64,000 nt of DNA, from NCBI RefSeq assembly GCF_014905415.1, contig NZ_BNEO01000001.1:496001-560000 (forward strand), written 5' to 3'. This document shows, piece after piece, positions 52,801 to 60,884 of the stretch. The notes under the pieces are model-generated. The model did not search any database. It worked only from the letters and a program-made list of their open reading frames with translations, and was not told the DNA's origin. Made by a program: the position numbers and the translations under genes. Origin of the DNA: Virgibacillus salexigens (GTDB taxonomy: Bacteria > Bacillota > Bacilli > Bacillales > Amphibacillaceae). How positions within the stretch are numbered: the stretch's first letter is position 1; the number at the start of each line of letters is the position of its first letter.

Positions 52801-52959
52801 ATTCCAGTTGCAGTAAGTGGAGATGCCCTCTTTACTCCACTTGCCATAACCATTATATCTGGTATCCTCTTCTCAGCAGTATTAACGCTGATTATGGTCC
52901 CAATGCTTTACCTTGTTTTCTATCGATTTAGAAGAAAGAAAACAACAAAAGAAGCATAA
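49900..52959 (+). CDS. swrC: RND efflux pump (SwrC/YerP, AcrB-like)
   Basis: A 1019-aa inner-membrane transporter. ATG 49900 is used, 8 nt after AAAGGAGG. The two-fold RND layout is clear: helix 1 LFIIFIVLFVIVGAFTFIQLP, a large outer loop, then helices 2-6 with GLIIALGIIVDDSIVINDNIQRR (TM4 Asp pair that carries protons). The second half has helix 7 (MLVSILGLVFTTAIFGLIVL), a second loop, and FLGVMGMVSLTGIVVRNSIVLIEFIEQALNRG. In Firmicutes this family exports surfactin-like lipopeptides and drugs without an outer-membrane partner. It is controlled by the divergent TetR gene. Confidence 0.92.
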   Translation: MLKWILERSKLFIIFIVLFVIVGAFTFIQLPQREIPETPVNIGTINTVYPGATVDTVERSITNPIESSLRSIDGIAEVTSSSSAGFSNIVVEVEEGESKKEVFGDVRQAVSSSSASFPEEALEPEVNESTSKMPIVSYHITSDNRDNLLSLGAELNQWKDEVQELSGVSGVTIKGLPEEQVLIKLKQAELKEAGLNVTDVQSAINNEYYPTPLGKQQMNDEVVQLSVENYDSLDQMNELFVGKNTEGDAVYLEDIASVEVSSKELEDMITFEGNPSVSFTAYVKSGEDIPTVDERVSDKVAELSENLPSNVELVSYYSQASIVTDIFDGLFLSLAISVLAVIVAASLGLSGSGALVVALAVPISVLTGLIPLPFTDVDLNQISVIGLIIALGIIVDDSIVINDNIQRRYKLGDKGLIGTTTGVKEIWVSIVTSSLAIVFTFLPLVFLSGGNGAFIRALPTVLITTIIASTLVALIFVPILRYFLNRWSKKPMSDAPGLLGKPLNKLADVYADKLLKKFSKKPMLVSILGLVFTTAIFGLIVLTPFEFFPPADKEEVTVDITLPIGTPIEETHHTLQDIEKRLKTDDGVYETGVFTGTGTPGLFNSSLSSTGENTGQIVARVDKKNQTTQGLIDDWTDTLRNEYPDAEIFMDTIQQGPPVGAPVTVTVSGPEINKLIELRDRLTKEIEGLETDIVVDNVGDFEPSIEYVPDRGALEDNGITVNQVSQQIRLATEGIPLKAFDNGVVERDMNIVLEGNEGKVDLSKLEVPAASTDGTPELISLDELVTTEETEKLQKIPHIDGERSITLRAFPENEENYEANVTDIVENQRNQLENDDYSITIGGENEAQSDFFAEITVLFIIVLFLVYLLIAFQFNSLSLPFLVLVAVYLAISGAILGLFVTQTPISFLGVMGMVSLTGIVVRNSIVLIEFIEQALNRGMNVKEAVIESGRVRLRPILLTAITSIVALIPVAVSGDALFTPLAITIISGILFSAVLTLIMVPMLYLVFYRFRRKKTTKEA

Positions 52960-53003
52960 GCTATACGAGAAAAGAGATGGAGACAAAGGTATCTTAATCC
53001 TAT

Positions 53004-53043
53004 AATAATCCGAACGACTCCACTTGAGTCCGTTCGGATTATT
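53004..53043 (+). terminator. Terminator of the RND pump gene
   Basis: A 13-bp stem (AATAATCCGAACG / CGTTCGGATTATT) is followed by TGTTTTC on the plus strand. Confidence 0.8.
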
Positions 53044-53068
53044 TGTTTTCTCATTTCTCATTGCTCCG

Positions 53069-53229
53069 TCAAAATACTCCGCTTTCCGCGGGCACGGCAT
53101 CAGCTTCCTACCCCGGCAAGGGGTATGCCGATGTTGTCCGCAAAGGACACGTTTAGTCGTCCCTCATCAGAACACTTTCCTGCAGGGTCTATAGCGCGTG
53201 CTGTTCCCGCAAGAGTCTACGTATTTTGA
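53069..53229. repeat. GC-rich intergenic repeat, copy 2
   Basis: A 161-bp GC-rich segment with the same CGCTTTCCGCGGG core (53080-53092) and a matching far end (TTCCCGCAAGAGTC) as copy 1 at 33000-33138. Its outer ends are a perfect 9-bp inverted repeat, TCAAAATAC and GTATTTTGA, whose sequence is unrelated to the arms of copy 1. Inner inverted repeats (GGCATCAGC..GCCGATG) add structure. The rest of the 52960-53372 intergenic region shows only the pump terminator. Confidence 0.65.
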
Positions 53230-53372
53230 CTACACTTTTGTATCAGCGGTTATTTCATTCCTATTTACCCCTTCGGCTTTTAAGTTATTGTGTTCCGACT
53301 CTTGTTAGAATGAATTTTATAATATATTTTATTTTAGAATAAATGCGTTATATATAAGAACGTATAATTAGC

Positions 53373-53828
53373 CTAAATAACTCCCTGTATTCGTAGTGTG
53401 ATTTCAGCTATGATTGCTGAACCTAAATAAGTTCCAACTAACACAAACATCCCAACAATGATCGTCTTCCAGCCTAATTTAACGAAATCTGCCCAGGAAC
53501 GGCCGATTGAGATTCCTGCGTAAGCTAAGATTGGTGTTGTAATTGCCAGTAAGTTAACCTCCGAAGTCCAGGTAACAATTTGTTCTGATCCAGGGAAGCC
53601 AGGAATCGTTAAGATAAATGCTAACAAACCAATATAAGCAATGCTTGGAATTTTTTTAGAGGGAATGAGACGATGAATGATAAGACCTGCTAAACTAATT
53701 AACGCTAACGTAATTATTCCTGGAATTGCTTGAAGCGGCATAATATCATAGCCAATCCAATTACCAATAATAATCATTGCACCAATAATCACAAATAATA
53801 AAATCCATTCTTGGATATTTTTCAGCAT
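53373..53828 (-). CDS. Small membrane protein paired with DUF3100 protein
   Basis: A 151-aa membrane protein with about five hydrophobic segments (ILLFVIIGAMIIIGNWI; IPGIITLALISLAGLII; SIAYIGLLAFILTIPGF; NLLAITTPILAYAGISIG; TIIVGMFVLVGTYLGSAIIAEI). It begins 3 bp after the stop of the DUF3100-type gene, so the two are translated together and probably form one transporter. The exact family is not recognised with confidence. Confidence 0.75.
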   Translation of the reverse strand: MLKNIQEWILLFVIIGAMIIIGNWIGYDIMPLQAIPGIITLALISLAGLIIHRLIPSKKIPSIAYIGLLAFILTIPGFPGSEQIVTWTSEVNLLAITTPILAYAGISIGRSWADFVKLGWKTIIVGMFVLVGTYLGSAIIAEITLRIQGVI

Positions 53829-53831
53829 GAC

Positions 53832-54653
53832 CTACACCGCCTTTGATTTTTTACCAATTTTATTCTTATTTGATTTGTCTCTTGTCATTATTTCGTATAA
53901 CTTTTCCGTTAACGGCAACCCAATAAAAATACTTGCATATAGTCCTGTAACAGAGGTAAGTAAGTTACTAGCACCAGAGAATGCGGTTAATGTTTCTGCC
54001 ATATTTGGATGTGCTGCAACTAGCGGACCTAATGATGCTGCTGCCATGCTTCCACTACCAATACCGGTTGCCATCGCAAATGAATATGGATGAAGTGGGG
54101 TAATCGTAGCTAAAAATCCTGAAGCTAATCCAAGAAAGATCGAGCCGAATACCGTACCGAAAATATACATAGCCATTACACCTCTTCCCTCCGGGGAAGA
54201 TAGTCCATATTTGTCAGTAATAAGGGCTAAATTAGCTTCTCTACCTATTGAGTGAGTCATACCAACACTTTCACGTTTCAAACCTAATAAGATTGCAAGT
54301 GGGAGAGCAATTAGAATGGTTCCTAAATTTCCAATCTCCTGAAATACCAATGCCCAGCCTGCTTCAATTAATTGCGGCAATGCAGTACCAGCTTGTACGC
54401 CAAACTTTGCAATGAGCAAGGTTACTGAAATAAATACAAGCGATTCGGCATGAATAGATTGTTTCTGTTTAACAAGAGGTGTAAAAAACAAAGCAATTCC
54501 AATAATGACGGCATAAAGCATCGGCAATAATAGAATAACGCCAGCACCTATTGGAATCTCATGTGTTCCGATTATTTCTGTAAACATAACAATACCAAAT
54601 ACGAGTAAATGTAAGCGCCAATCCTTCCATAGTTGAGCTGCTTGTTGTGTCAT
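53832..54653 (-). CDS. DUF3100-type polytopic membrane protein
   Basis: A 273-aa protein with about seven to eight hydrophobic segments. Landmarks are WRLHLLVFGIVMFTEIIGTHEIPIGAGVILLLPMLYA, GTALPQLIEAGWALVFQEIGNLGTILIALPLAILLGLKRESVGMTHSIGRE and FAMATGIGSGSMAAASLGPLVAAHP. I place it in DUF3100 from memory of this pattern. Its operon with an M20 amidohydrolase suggests import of an N-acyl amino acid or exchange of substrate and product; no biochemical role is established. GAGGAGGCAAACAG precedes the ATG. Confidence 0.75.
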   Translation of the reverse strand: MTQQAAQLWKDWRLHLLVFGIVMFTEIIGTHEIPIGAGVILLLPMLYAVIIGIALFFTPLVKQKQSIHAESLVFISVTLLIAKFGVQAGTALPQLIEAGWALVFQEIGNLGTILIALPLAILLGLKRESVGMTHSIGREANLALITDKYGLSSPEGRGVMAMYIFGTVFGSIFLGLASGFLATITPLHPYSFAMATGIGSGSMAAASLGPLVAAHPNMAETLTAFSGASNLLTSVTGLYASIFIGLPLTEKLYEIMTRDKSNKNKIGKKSKAV

Positions 54654-54717
54654 TCTGTTTGCCTCCTCGAATAATGAATGAGGAGCCTCTAACTAATAGA
54701 AGACTCCCATCAAATAA

Positions 54718-55920
54718 TTAACCAATTTCATTTAATGATTTGTTTGCATATTCATTCATGTATTGAAGAGTGGCAGCTCCTAAAACTTTTGCAGCATGTA
54801 GTAATGCCCGTTCGTCAATATCAAATTTAGGATGATGGTGTGGGTAAGCGATATCCCAATCTTCATTTCTAGCTCCTGTGAAGAAAAAGGTCCCTTTGAC
54901 ATGTTGTAAATAAAAAGCGTAGTCTTCTCCCCCCATAATTGGTTCCGTTACCTTTACTGCTTCTACACCAGGTACTTCTTTCGCAACTTCTGCTACAAAT
55001 TCTGTCTCTTCTTTATGGTTTACTAAGGTAGGATAGCCGCGTGTATACGTATACACATAATCAGCCCCTGAGACATCACAGGTAGCCTTAATAATACGTT
55101 CCATTTCTTTTTCAATAAATTCTCTCGTTTCTTCTTTAAACGTACGTACTGTACCAACTAACTCTGCTGAGTCAGCAATCACATTATATGGGTTTTCAGC
55201 AACAAAATTACAGACCGACACAACTGCTGAATCTAGTGGATCTACCTTCCTGCTTACAATTTGCTGTAAGTTATTAATTAATTGTCCACCAATAACCACG
55301 CTGTCCTTTGTATCATGGGGATGAGCTGCATGTCCACCTTTTCCTTTAATCGTAATATCAAATCGATCTGGAGCTGCTTGCAAGGCTCCTGTACGATATC
55401 CAATTTCTCCTAATGACATTTGAGCTTGTAGATGGGTACCAAAAATAACATCGACGCCATCTAAGCAACCATCTTCAATCATTGATATCGCCCCACCTGG
55501 TGGCAGTTCTTCCGCATGTTGATGTAAGAAAACAATCGTTCCTTCTAATTCATCTTGTAACCCGTTTAATACTTTCGCTAAGCCTAACAGTGACGCTGTA
55601 TGCCCATCATGCCCACATGCATGCATCACACCATCATACTTTGATTTAAATGGGACATCGGTTTGTTCATGGATAGGAAGCGCATCAAAATCAGCTCTTA
55701 AAGCAACCGTTGGTCCAGGCTTTGCCCCTCTTAGATAAGCCAAGACTCCATTACCACCAACATTCGTGCGAACTTCATGTCCTAACGCAGTATGATAATC
55801 TGCAATATATGCTGCTGTTTCCGTTTCCTCAAAAGATAATTCCGGATGTTGGTGAAGAAATCTACGTATTTCTACCATTTCTTCATAGACTAGATCTAGA
55901 TTACTATATAACTTTTCCAT
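54718..55920 (-). CDS. M20-family amidohydrolase (aminoacylase/N-acetyl-amino-acid deacetylase type)
   Basis: A 400-aa metallopeptidase-fold hydrolase. ATG 55918-55920 lies 8 nt from AAGGGG; the longer frame starts at a GTG beside it. Catalytic and metal motifs are ALRADFDALPIHE, MHACGHDGHTASLLG, LHQHAEELPPGGA and MGGEDYAFYL. KGKGGHAAHPHDTKD is the dimerisation-domain loop. The family removes an acyl group from N-acyl amino acids or opens small amides such as hippurate. It is the first gene of the operon with the DUF3100-type pair, implying uptake and deacylation of one amide substrate. Confidence 0.88.
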   Translation of the reverse strand: MEKLYSNLDLVYEEMVEIRRFLHQHPELSFEETETAAYIADYHTALGHEVRTNVGGNGVLAYLRGAKPGPTVALRADFDALPIHEQTDVPFKSKYDGVMHACGHDGHTASLLGLAKVLNGLQDELEGTIVFLHQHAEELPPGGAISMIEDGCLDGVDVIFGTHLQAQMSLGEIGYRTGALQAAPDRFDITIKGKGGHAAHPHDTKDSVVIGGQLINNLQQIVSRKVDPLDSAVVSVCNFVAENPYNVIADSAELVGTVRTFKEETREFIEKEMERIIKATCDVSGADYVYTYTRGYPTLVNHKEETEFVAEVAKEVPGVEAVKVTEPIMGGEDYAFYLQHVKGTFFFTGARNEDWDIAYPHHHPKFDIDERALLHAAKVLGAATLQYMNEYANKSLNEIG

Positions 55921-56265
55921 GTAGCTCACCCCTTTTAAATATTATTCTTATAGTAATACAAGTTTTCAGAAATTTAAATGGGAAATAATGGTCAGATATA
56001 AATTTATACTAGAGCCAATTGGATGAACGAATTCTATTTTCTAGGGAAAAGTATGTGTTTATTTTCCTTATCTAGGAATAACTTCGAAAATAAACCTGCT
56101 TAATAAGAAATAGTGAGAAAGGATAAAACGTGAGATCCAAGCCATTATCCCATTTATAGCTTTAATATTATTGAAATAAACATAAATTTTATTAAGGCTA
56201 ATATATAAAAATATTTAACTTTAATATTGATTATGATACTATAAAGCAAGTGAGGTGACTATAAA
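55921..56265. other. Divergent intergenic region with a promoter candidate
   Basis: About 345 AT-rich bp. On the plus strand TTTAAC (56214-56219) and TACTAT (56237-56242) are 17 bp apart, a plausible promoter for the DUF2089 gene. Nothing else is recognised. Confidence 0.4.
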
Positions 56266-56565
56266 ATGGATCCAAAAGATACGCCCGCATGGATAGCATC
56301 CTTAGAAAAGGAAGATATAGAGTTTATTCGAAAATTTGTTTTAAGTTCAGGTTCATTAAAGCAAATCGCGAAGAGTTATGAAGTTTCGTACCCTACGGTG
56401 CGAACAAGATTAAATCACATCATTCAAAAGATCGAACTAAATGATGAATTAGAGAAAGAGCCTCTGATTAGTTATGTTAAACAATTGGCAATTGAAGACC
56501 GCATCCAATTAGATGATGCGAAACGAATTATTGAAAAGTATAAAGCAGAAAAGAATGATTATTAA
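56266..56565 (+). CDS. DUF2089-family helix-turn-helix protein
   Basis: A 99-aa DNA-binding protein: PAWIASLEKEDIEFIRKFVLSSGSLKQIAKSYEVSYPTVRTRLNHIIQKI, then a helical tail rich in charged residues. This is the short DUF2089 form seen in Bacillaceae, a sigma-region-4-like helix-turn-helix of unknown target. AGGTGAC precedes the ATG. Immediately after its TAA the same frame stays open and encodes membrane segments (next entry). Confidence 0.8.
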   Translation: MDPKDTPAWIASLEKEDIEFIRKFVLSSGSLKQIAKSYEVSYPTVRTRLNHIIQKIELNDELEKEPLISYVKQLAIEDRIQLDDAKRIIEKYKAEKNDY

Positions 56566-56613
56566 CAAATAGAGTTCTTTCTTCATGAATTTGGAACGGT
56601 AACTATCATTATT

Positions 56614-56832
56614 TTGGGTTCAGCTGCACAAATCTTTTATCGAAACAATATAATATCTTGGGGGGGAGTTGTTCCTACACTTTATGTGTCGATATTAACT
56701 TGGAAGTTTGTTAACCATTACATCGAAAGTATACTGGCTTATATGCTAATTATTTTAGTAGGTATAATCTGTTTTATCGAGCAGTGGTATCTAGCTAGGA
56801 ACTCCCTTCAAAAGCAACGTAAAAAAGAATGA
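56614..56832 (+). CDS. Small membrane protein ORF in frame after the DUF2089 gene
   Basis: A 72-aa hydrophobic ORF, two or three membrane segments with a basic C terminus (YLARNSLQKQRKKE). The only usual start is a TTG at 56614 with no ribosome binding site. The open frame actually extends back to the TAA of the DUF2089 gene and is in the same reading frame. It may be the C-terminal part of a DUF2089-membrane fusion made by stop readthrough, a gene that lost its start, or chance. No family is recognised. Confidence 0.35.
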   Translation: MGSAAQIFYRNNIISWGGVVPTLYVSILTWKFVNHYIESILAYMLIILVGIICFIEQWYLARNSLQKQRKKE

Positions 56833-56938
56833 TTCAAAATGAAAACCTATGATTTATCTAACCTTTCATGCTTATCTGAAAGAAAATCAAGTCTCCTTAA
56901 ATGAAAAGTGAAAGACATACATAATGTAGGAAAGAACA

Positions 56939-56993
56939 ATCCAAATGTCATCCGAGTATAAGTTCCTATTCGAATGATCGTTTGGATATTTTT
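56939..56993 (+). terminator. Hairpin and T tract upstream of glycerol dehydrogenase
   Basis: An imperfect long stem (ATCCAAATGTCAT with ATGATCGTTTGGAT) is followed by ATTTTTTTC on the plus strand. It probably ends the DUF2089-region transcript. Confidence 0.55.
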
Positions 56994-57097
56994 TTCGCTT
57001 TTTCCGATACGAGCATTTATAACCATCCTTTTTAGATTGAATTAAGAAAAACTTGGGAATACCTAAGGTGGACGAAATAATAAAGGAGTGTAATATC

Positions 57098-58207
57098 ATG
57101 ACAGAGCGAATCTTTATCAGTCCAGCAAAATACGTTCAAGGCAAAAATGCCATTCATAATATTGGACAATATGTCAAAGATCTTGGTGATCAAGCGATAG
57201 TTATTGCCGATGAAACAGTCTGGGATATAGCTGGTAATGACGTTGTGAAATACTTAAAGAAGGAAGCTATCCAAACAGAAGAAGTTGTATTTAATGGTGA
57301 AGCTTCGAAAACAGAGATGAAGCGGATAACGGATATTGCCAAAAACGCTAAAGCAACGGTCGTTATAGGTGTGGGAGGTGGTAAAACACTAGATACCGCT
57401 AAAGCTGTATCCGATGATATAAATGGCAGTACTGTGATTGTGCCGACAACTGCTTCTACAGATGCGCCGACAAGTGGGCTTTCTGTCGTTTATTCGGAAG
57501 AGGGTGTATTTGAAAACTATCGCTTCTATAATAAAAATCCAGACCTTGTCGTAGTAGATACGAAAGTAATTGCTGGTGCTCCAAAACGCTTTCTATCATC
57601 AGGTATCGCTGATGCCCTCGCTACATGGGTCGAGGCAAGAAGTGTTATTCAAGCGAAAGGAAATACGATGGCAGGTGGTAGTACAACTATCGCTGCACAA
57701 GCAATCGCAGAAAAATGTGAGGAGACCTTGTTTGATTATGCACACCTTGCTTATGAATCGGTGAAGGCTAAGTCTGTCACACCTGCTCTTGAAGCAGTCG
57801 TTGAAGCAAATACATTACTTAGTGGTCTAGGCTTTGAAAGTGGGGGGCTAGCTGCAGCACATGCGATTCACAATGGATTCACAGCAATAAAAGGCGATAT
57901 TCACCATCTAACACATGGCGAAAAGGTTGCGTTTGGAACACTTGTCCAGCTTGCTTTAGAAGAACGTTCCTTAGAAGAAATAGAGCGTTACATTGCGTTA
58001 TACATTCACCTCGAATTACCTGTAACTTTAGAAGAGATTAAATTAAAAGATGCCACCCGTAAGGAAATTATAAAAGTGGCAGAAGCAGCAACAATTGATG
58101 AGGAAACCATTCATCAGGCATTTCAAGTAACCGCAGATGATGTGGCAGACGCGATCTTTGCCGCTGATCAATATGCAAGAGCTTATAAACAAAAAGTCAA
58201 TAAATAG
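57098..58207 (+). CDS. gldA: Glycerol dehydrogenase
   Basis: A 369-aa iron/zinc alcohol dehydrogenase-fold enzyme. ATG 57098 follows AAAGGAG. NAD binding is shown by [19 protein letters not shown], followed by [18 protein letters not shown]. Metal ligands are the Asp in [16 protein letters not shown], the His in [15 protein letters not shown] and the His in [17 protein letters not shown]. It oxidises glycerol to dihydroxyacetone with NAD+. It is monocistronic with a terminator at 58215. No dihydroxyacetone kinase is nearby. Confidence 0.93.
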   Translation: MTERIFISPAKYVQGKNAIHNIGQYVKDLGDQAIVIADETVWDIAGNDVVKYLKKEAIQTEEVVFNGEASKTEMKRITDIAKNAKATVVIGVGGGKTLDTAKAVSDDINGSTVIVPTTASTDAPTSGLSVVYSEEGVFENYRFYNKNPDLVVVDTKVIAGAPKRFLSSGIADALATWVEARSVIQAKGNTMAGGSTTIAAQAIAEKCEETLFDYAHLAYESVKAKSVTPALEAVVEANTLLSGLGFESGGLAAAHAIHNGFTAIKGDIHHLTHGEKVAFGTLVQLALEERSLEEIERYIALYIHLELPVTLEEIKLKDATRKEIIKVAEAATIDEETIHQAFQVTADDVADAIFAADQYARAYKQKVNK

Positions 58208-58214
58208 GTCACTT

Positions 58215-58248
58215 CAACTTGTGGGGGGTTCATCCTCCTCAAGTTTTT
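58215..58248 (+). terminator. Terminator of the glycerol dehydrogenase gene
   Basis: AACTTG pairs with CAAGTT, with an inner G-rich/C-rich stem, followed by seven T. Confidence 0.8.
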
Positions 58249-58328
58249 TTATAAGGATTGGTAACATCTCTGAATATGGTAAAATCAAGATCAACGTAGT
58301 GAATACAAATGAGAAAGTATGTGTAAAA

Positions 58329-59066
58329 ATGAAGAAGATCATTAAATATATTCTGATTATTACTTCCCTACTTGTGTTCATCGGCTTTAGTGTATTTTGG
58401 ATATGGTCTGAACAAACCTATGAAGCTTCGAATAACCTGTCGACATTCCTCGGTAATGATACCATGGAGTATCAGCAAAATTGGCTTGTTTTTGAACCAG
58501 AAAATCAGCAAGCAAAAACTGGTATCATCTTATACCCAGGAGCAAAGGTTGAACCAGAGGCTTACAGTTATTATGGAGATACATTATCAAAGGAAAGCTA
58601 CCTTGTTATCATTCCACAGGTCTTATTCAACTTTGCAATTTTTGATCAAAATATTGCGCAAGAGATAATGGATTACTTTCCTAATGTGGTTCAATGGATT
58701 ATTGGAGGTCATTCACTAGGAGGCGTTGCTGCTGCTTCATTTGCTTTTAATAATCCAACGAAACTAGATGGTCTTATCTTGTTAGGATCTTACCCTACAG
58801 ATAATAATAACTTCACAGGTATGGATCTACCCATGTTGTCTATTTACGCGAAAAACGATGGATTAACCACCCCCAAAGAAATACAAGAAACTCAACATTT
58901 GCTATCGCAGCACGCAGAGTTACAAGAAATTCAAGGTGGCAATCATGCACAGTTCGGGATTTACGGAGAGCAAAAGGGAGATGGCAATGCGACGATTTCT
59001 GTTGAGGAACAACAACGGAGGATTACAGATACAATAAAACAGTGGTTAGACGATGCCAATCTTTAA
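58329..59066 (+). CDS. Membrane-anchored alpha/beta hydrolase
   Basis: A 245-aa protein starting at ATG 58329. An N-terminal membrane anchor (YILIITSLLVFIGFSVFWIW) leads to an extracytoplasmic alpha/beta hydrolase domain. It shows ILYPGAKVEPEAYSYYGDTLS, the nucleophile elbow GGHSLGGVAAASFA, an Asp region (MLSIYAKNDGLTT) and the catalytic His in GGNHAQFG. The pattern is that of the YbdG/dienelactone hydrolase-like group of esterases found in Firmicutes. The natural substrate is unknown. Confidence 0.85.
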   Translation: MKKIIKYILIITSLLVFIGFSVFWIWSEQTYEASNNLSTFLGNDTMEYQQNWLVFEPENQQAKTGIILYPGAKVEPEAYSYYGDTLSKESYLVIIPQVLFNFAIFDQNIAQEIMDYFPNVVQWIIGGHSLGGVAAASFAFNNPTKLDGLILLGSYPTDNNNFTGMDLPMLSIYAKNDGLTTPKEIQETQHLLSQHAELQEIQGGNHAQFGIYGEQKGDGNATISVEEQQRRITDTIKQWLDDANL

Positions 59067-59114
59067 ACAAACAGCATTATTTTTATATTTAATGAAAGGA
59101 GGAAGTTGAGAGAA

Positions 59115-59747
59115 ATGGATACCCTGCTCTATTTTCTTTATACCATCATATATTTGATATTACTTATCTGCGTCGTTCGTTCACCCTTTTCTCAGAATAA
59201 TTGGTCATTGCGTTCGTTTATCTATCTTGTCTTACTTGGTTTAGTAACCGATAATAGTATCATTGCAGTTGGCAGATTTATTGGAGAAGGTATGTTTCTC
59301 GAGTATCTGAATCTCAGCCGTTACTGGATCCATGCGTTAATCACGCCTACATTAGTACTCTTTTCCTTTGGGATATTGAAGCCATTCAACCTTCGAATCT
59401 TTCAACATAAGGCAGCTTTCATGGTTACTTTACTGTTTACCATGCTATTAATAATTTTTGAATTGTTTACTGAAACCATTCCTTTACATTTAAAACCACT
59501 CTGGGAATATGACGTCTTACGTTATGTTCCAATAGAATCAGAGAGTGGTCCACCTTTCATGATATTGTTCGTTACTCTTTGTTTATTGATTGTAGGTATT
59601 ATTTTATCCGTTCGTATAAACTGGATTTGGATGTTAATGGGAGCTTTGTTGATAACATTAGCTAGTGTCATTCCTATCCCCTTAAATAGTTCGGCTATAA
59701 CCAATGGTTTTGAATTATTTTTAATGTTAACATTAGTATTAACATAA
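59115..59747 (+). CDS. Polytopic membrane protein of unknown function
   Basis: A 210-aa protein with about six to seven hydrophobic segments and few charged residues. AAAGGAGG lies 12 nt before ATG 59115; a TTG at 59106 is too close to be preferred. It follows the hydrolase gene by 48 bp and may share its transcript. No family is recognised. Confidence 0.65.
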   Translation: MDTLLYFLYTIIYLILLICVVRSPFSQNNWSLRSFIYLVLLGLVTDNSIIAVGRFIGEGMFLEYLNLSRYWIHALITPTLVLFSFGILKPFNLRIFQHKAAFMVTLLFTMLLIIFELFTETIPLHLKPLWEYDVLRYVPIESESGPPFMILFVTLCLLIVGIILSVRINWIWMLMGALLITLASVIPIPLNSSAITNGFELFLMLTLVLT

Positions 59748-59845
59748 CAAAGAGTAGATAGATAGCCAGAAAAATAAAAAGACTGCTTGTTTAGATTAAT
59801 AGTTGATTATAAAGCTACAAGCTTTTATATTCTAAGTGGTAAAGG

Positions 59846-60778
59846 ATGATGAATGTGGTAAATCTTCCTCGAATTGGAATGGTAGGTTTAGGTGGGATTG
59901 CTCAAAAAGCATACTTGCCGATCCTCTCAAAAGAAACAGATTGGACATTTGTAGGTGCATTTTCACCAAGTCGTGAAAAGAGAAAGACTATTTGCAAACA
60001 ATATCGCATCCAAGATTTTTATAGCTTATCAGCATTAGCACAAGCCTGTGATGCTGTATTTGTACATAGCTCAACCCAGTCACATTACGAAGTCGTTTCA
60101 GAGCTATTGAATAAAGGACTCGACGTCTATGTCGATAAACCTTTGGCTGCGTCTATTTCAGAAGCAGAAAAACTAGTTGAATTAAGTAAAACATCAGGAA
60201 GAAAGTTGATGGTCGGTTTTAATCGCCGGTTTGCACCAATGTATATGAAAGCGAAGGAACAAGCAACTAATATTGCTTGGATACGTGTTGAAAAGCATAG
60301 AGCAGATAGTGTTGGTCCTAATTCTTATGCATTCACCATGCTAGATGATTATCTTCACATTGTGGATACAGTACGTTGGTTAAGTAATAGTGAGCTTCGT
60401 GTATTACATGGAACGATTCATACAAATGGGGAGAATCAACTTTTGTACGCACAGCATATGTATCAATCCACTCAAAATATATCTCTCACCACAGCAATGC
60501 ATCGAAAGGCCGGGACAAACTTAGAACAAATTGAACTCGTATGCGATGGTGTAATAACTCGTGTTAAGAATATGAACAACACAGAAATCGAAGGAAACAA
60601 CACCGTTTCAAGCTCTTCTTTCTCTTCATGGGACACGGTATTAAAACAACGAGGATTTGAAGGTGCTGTCTATCATTTCGTAGAATGTATAAAATTTGAC
60701 AAGCAGCCTGTGATTGATGGAGTAGAAGGATTTAAGTCACAGCGGTTGCTGGATCAACTATTAACCCACCAATCGTAA
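59846..60778 (+). CDS. Gfo/Idh/MocA-family NAD(P)-dependent oxidoreductase
   Basis: A 310-aa dehydrogenase with an N-terminal Rossmann fold (RIGMVGLGGIAQKAYLPILSK) and the family motif VDKPLAASISEAEKLVELS, here DKP in place of the usual EKP. GFNRRFAPMY begins the substrate domain. Members oxidise or reduce sugars, inositols or related polyols. The exact start among the first Met and Val codons (59846-59855) is uncertain. A terminator follows at 60777. Confidence 0.86.
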   Translation: MMNVVNLPRIGMVGLGGIAQKAYLPILSKETDWTFVGAFSPSREKRKTICKQYRIQDFYSLSALAQACDAVFVHSSTQSHYEVVSELLNKGLDVYVDKPLAASISEAEKLVELSKTSGRKLMVGFNRRFAPMYMKAKEQATNIAWIRVEKHRADSVGPNSYAFTMLDDYLHIVDTVRWLSNSELRVLHGTIHTNGENQLLYAQHMYQSTQNISLTTAMHRKAGTNLEQIELVCDGVITRVKNMNNTEIEGNNTVSSSSFSSWDTVLKQRGFEGAVYHFVECIKFDKQPVIDGVEGFKSQRLLDQLLTHQS

Positions 60779-60816
60779 AAGGACCGATTATACGTCTAAT
60801 TTTAATCAGTCCTTTT
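60777..60816. terminator. Bidirectional terminator between oxidoreductase and beta-lactamase genes
   Basis: AAAAGGACCGATTA pairs with TAATCAGTCCTTTT (one mismatch or wobble), with A and T tracts on either side. Confidence 0.75.
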
Positions 60817-60884
60817 AACATTCTGCTCATTTATTATCACATAGCTACTCACCAATTCTAAACTGCCTGCATACGACTAGATTT

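Noticed and set aside
49983-52853. Several antisense ORFs inside the RND pump gene
   Set aside because: They are Ser/Ile-rich mirror frames of a strongly coding gene and lack ribosome binding sites.
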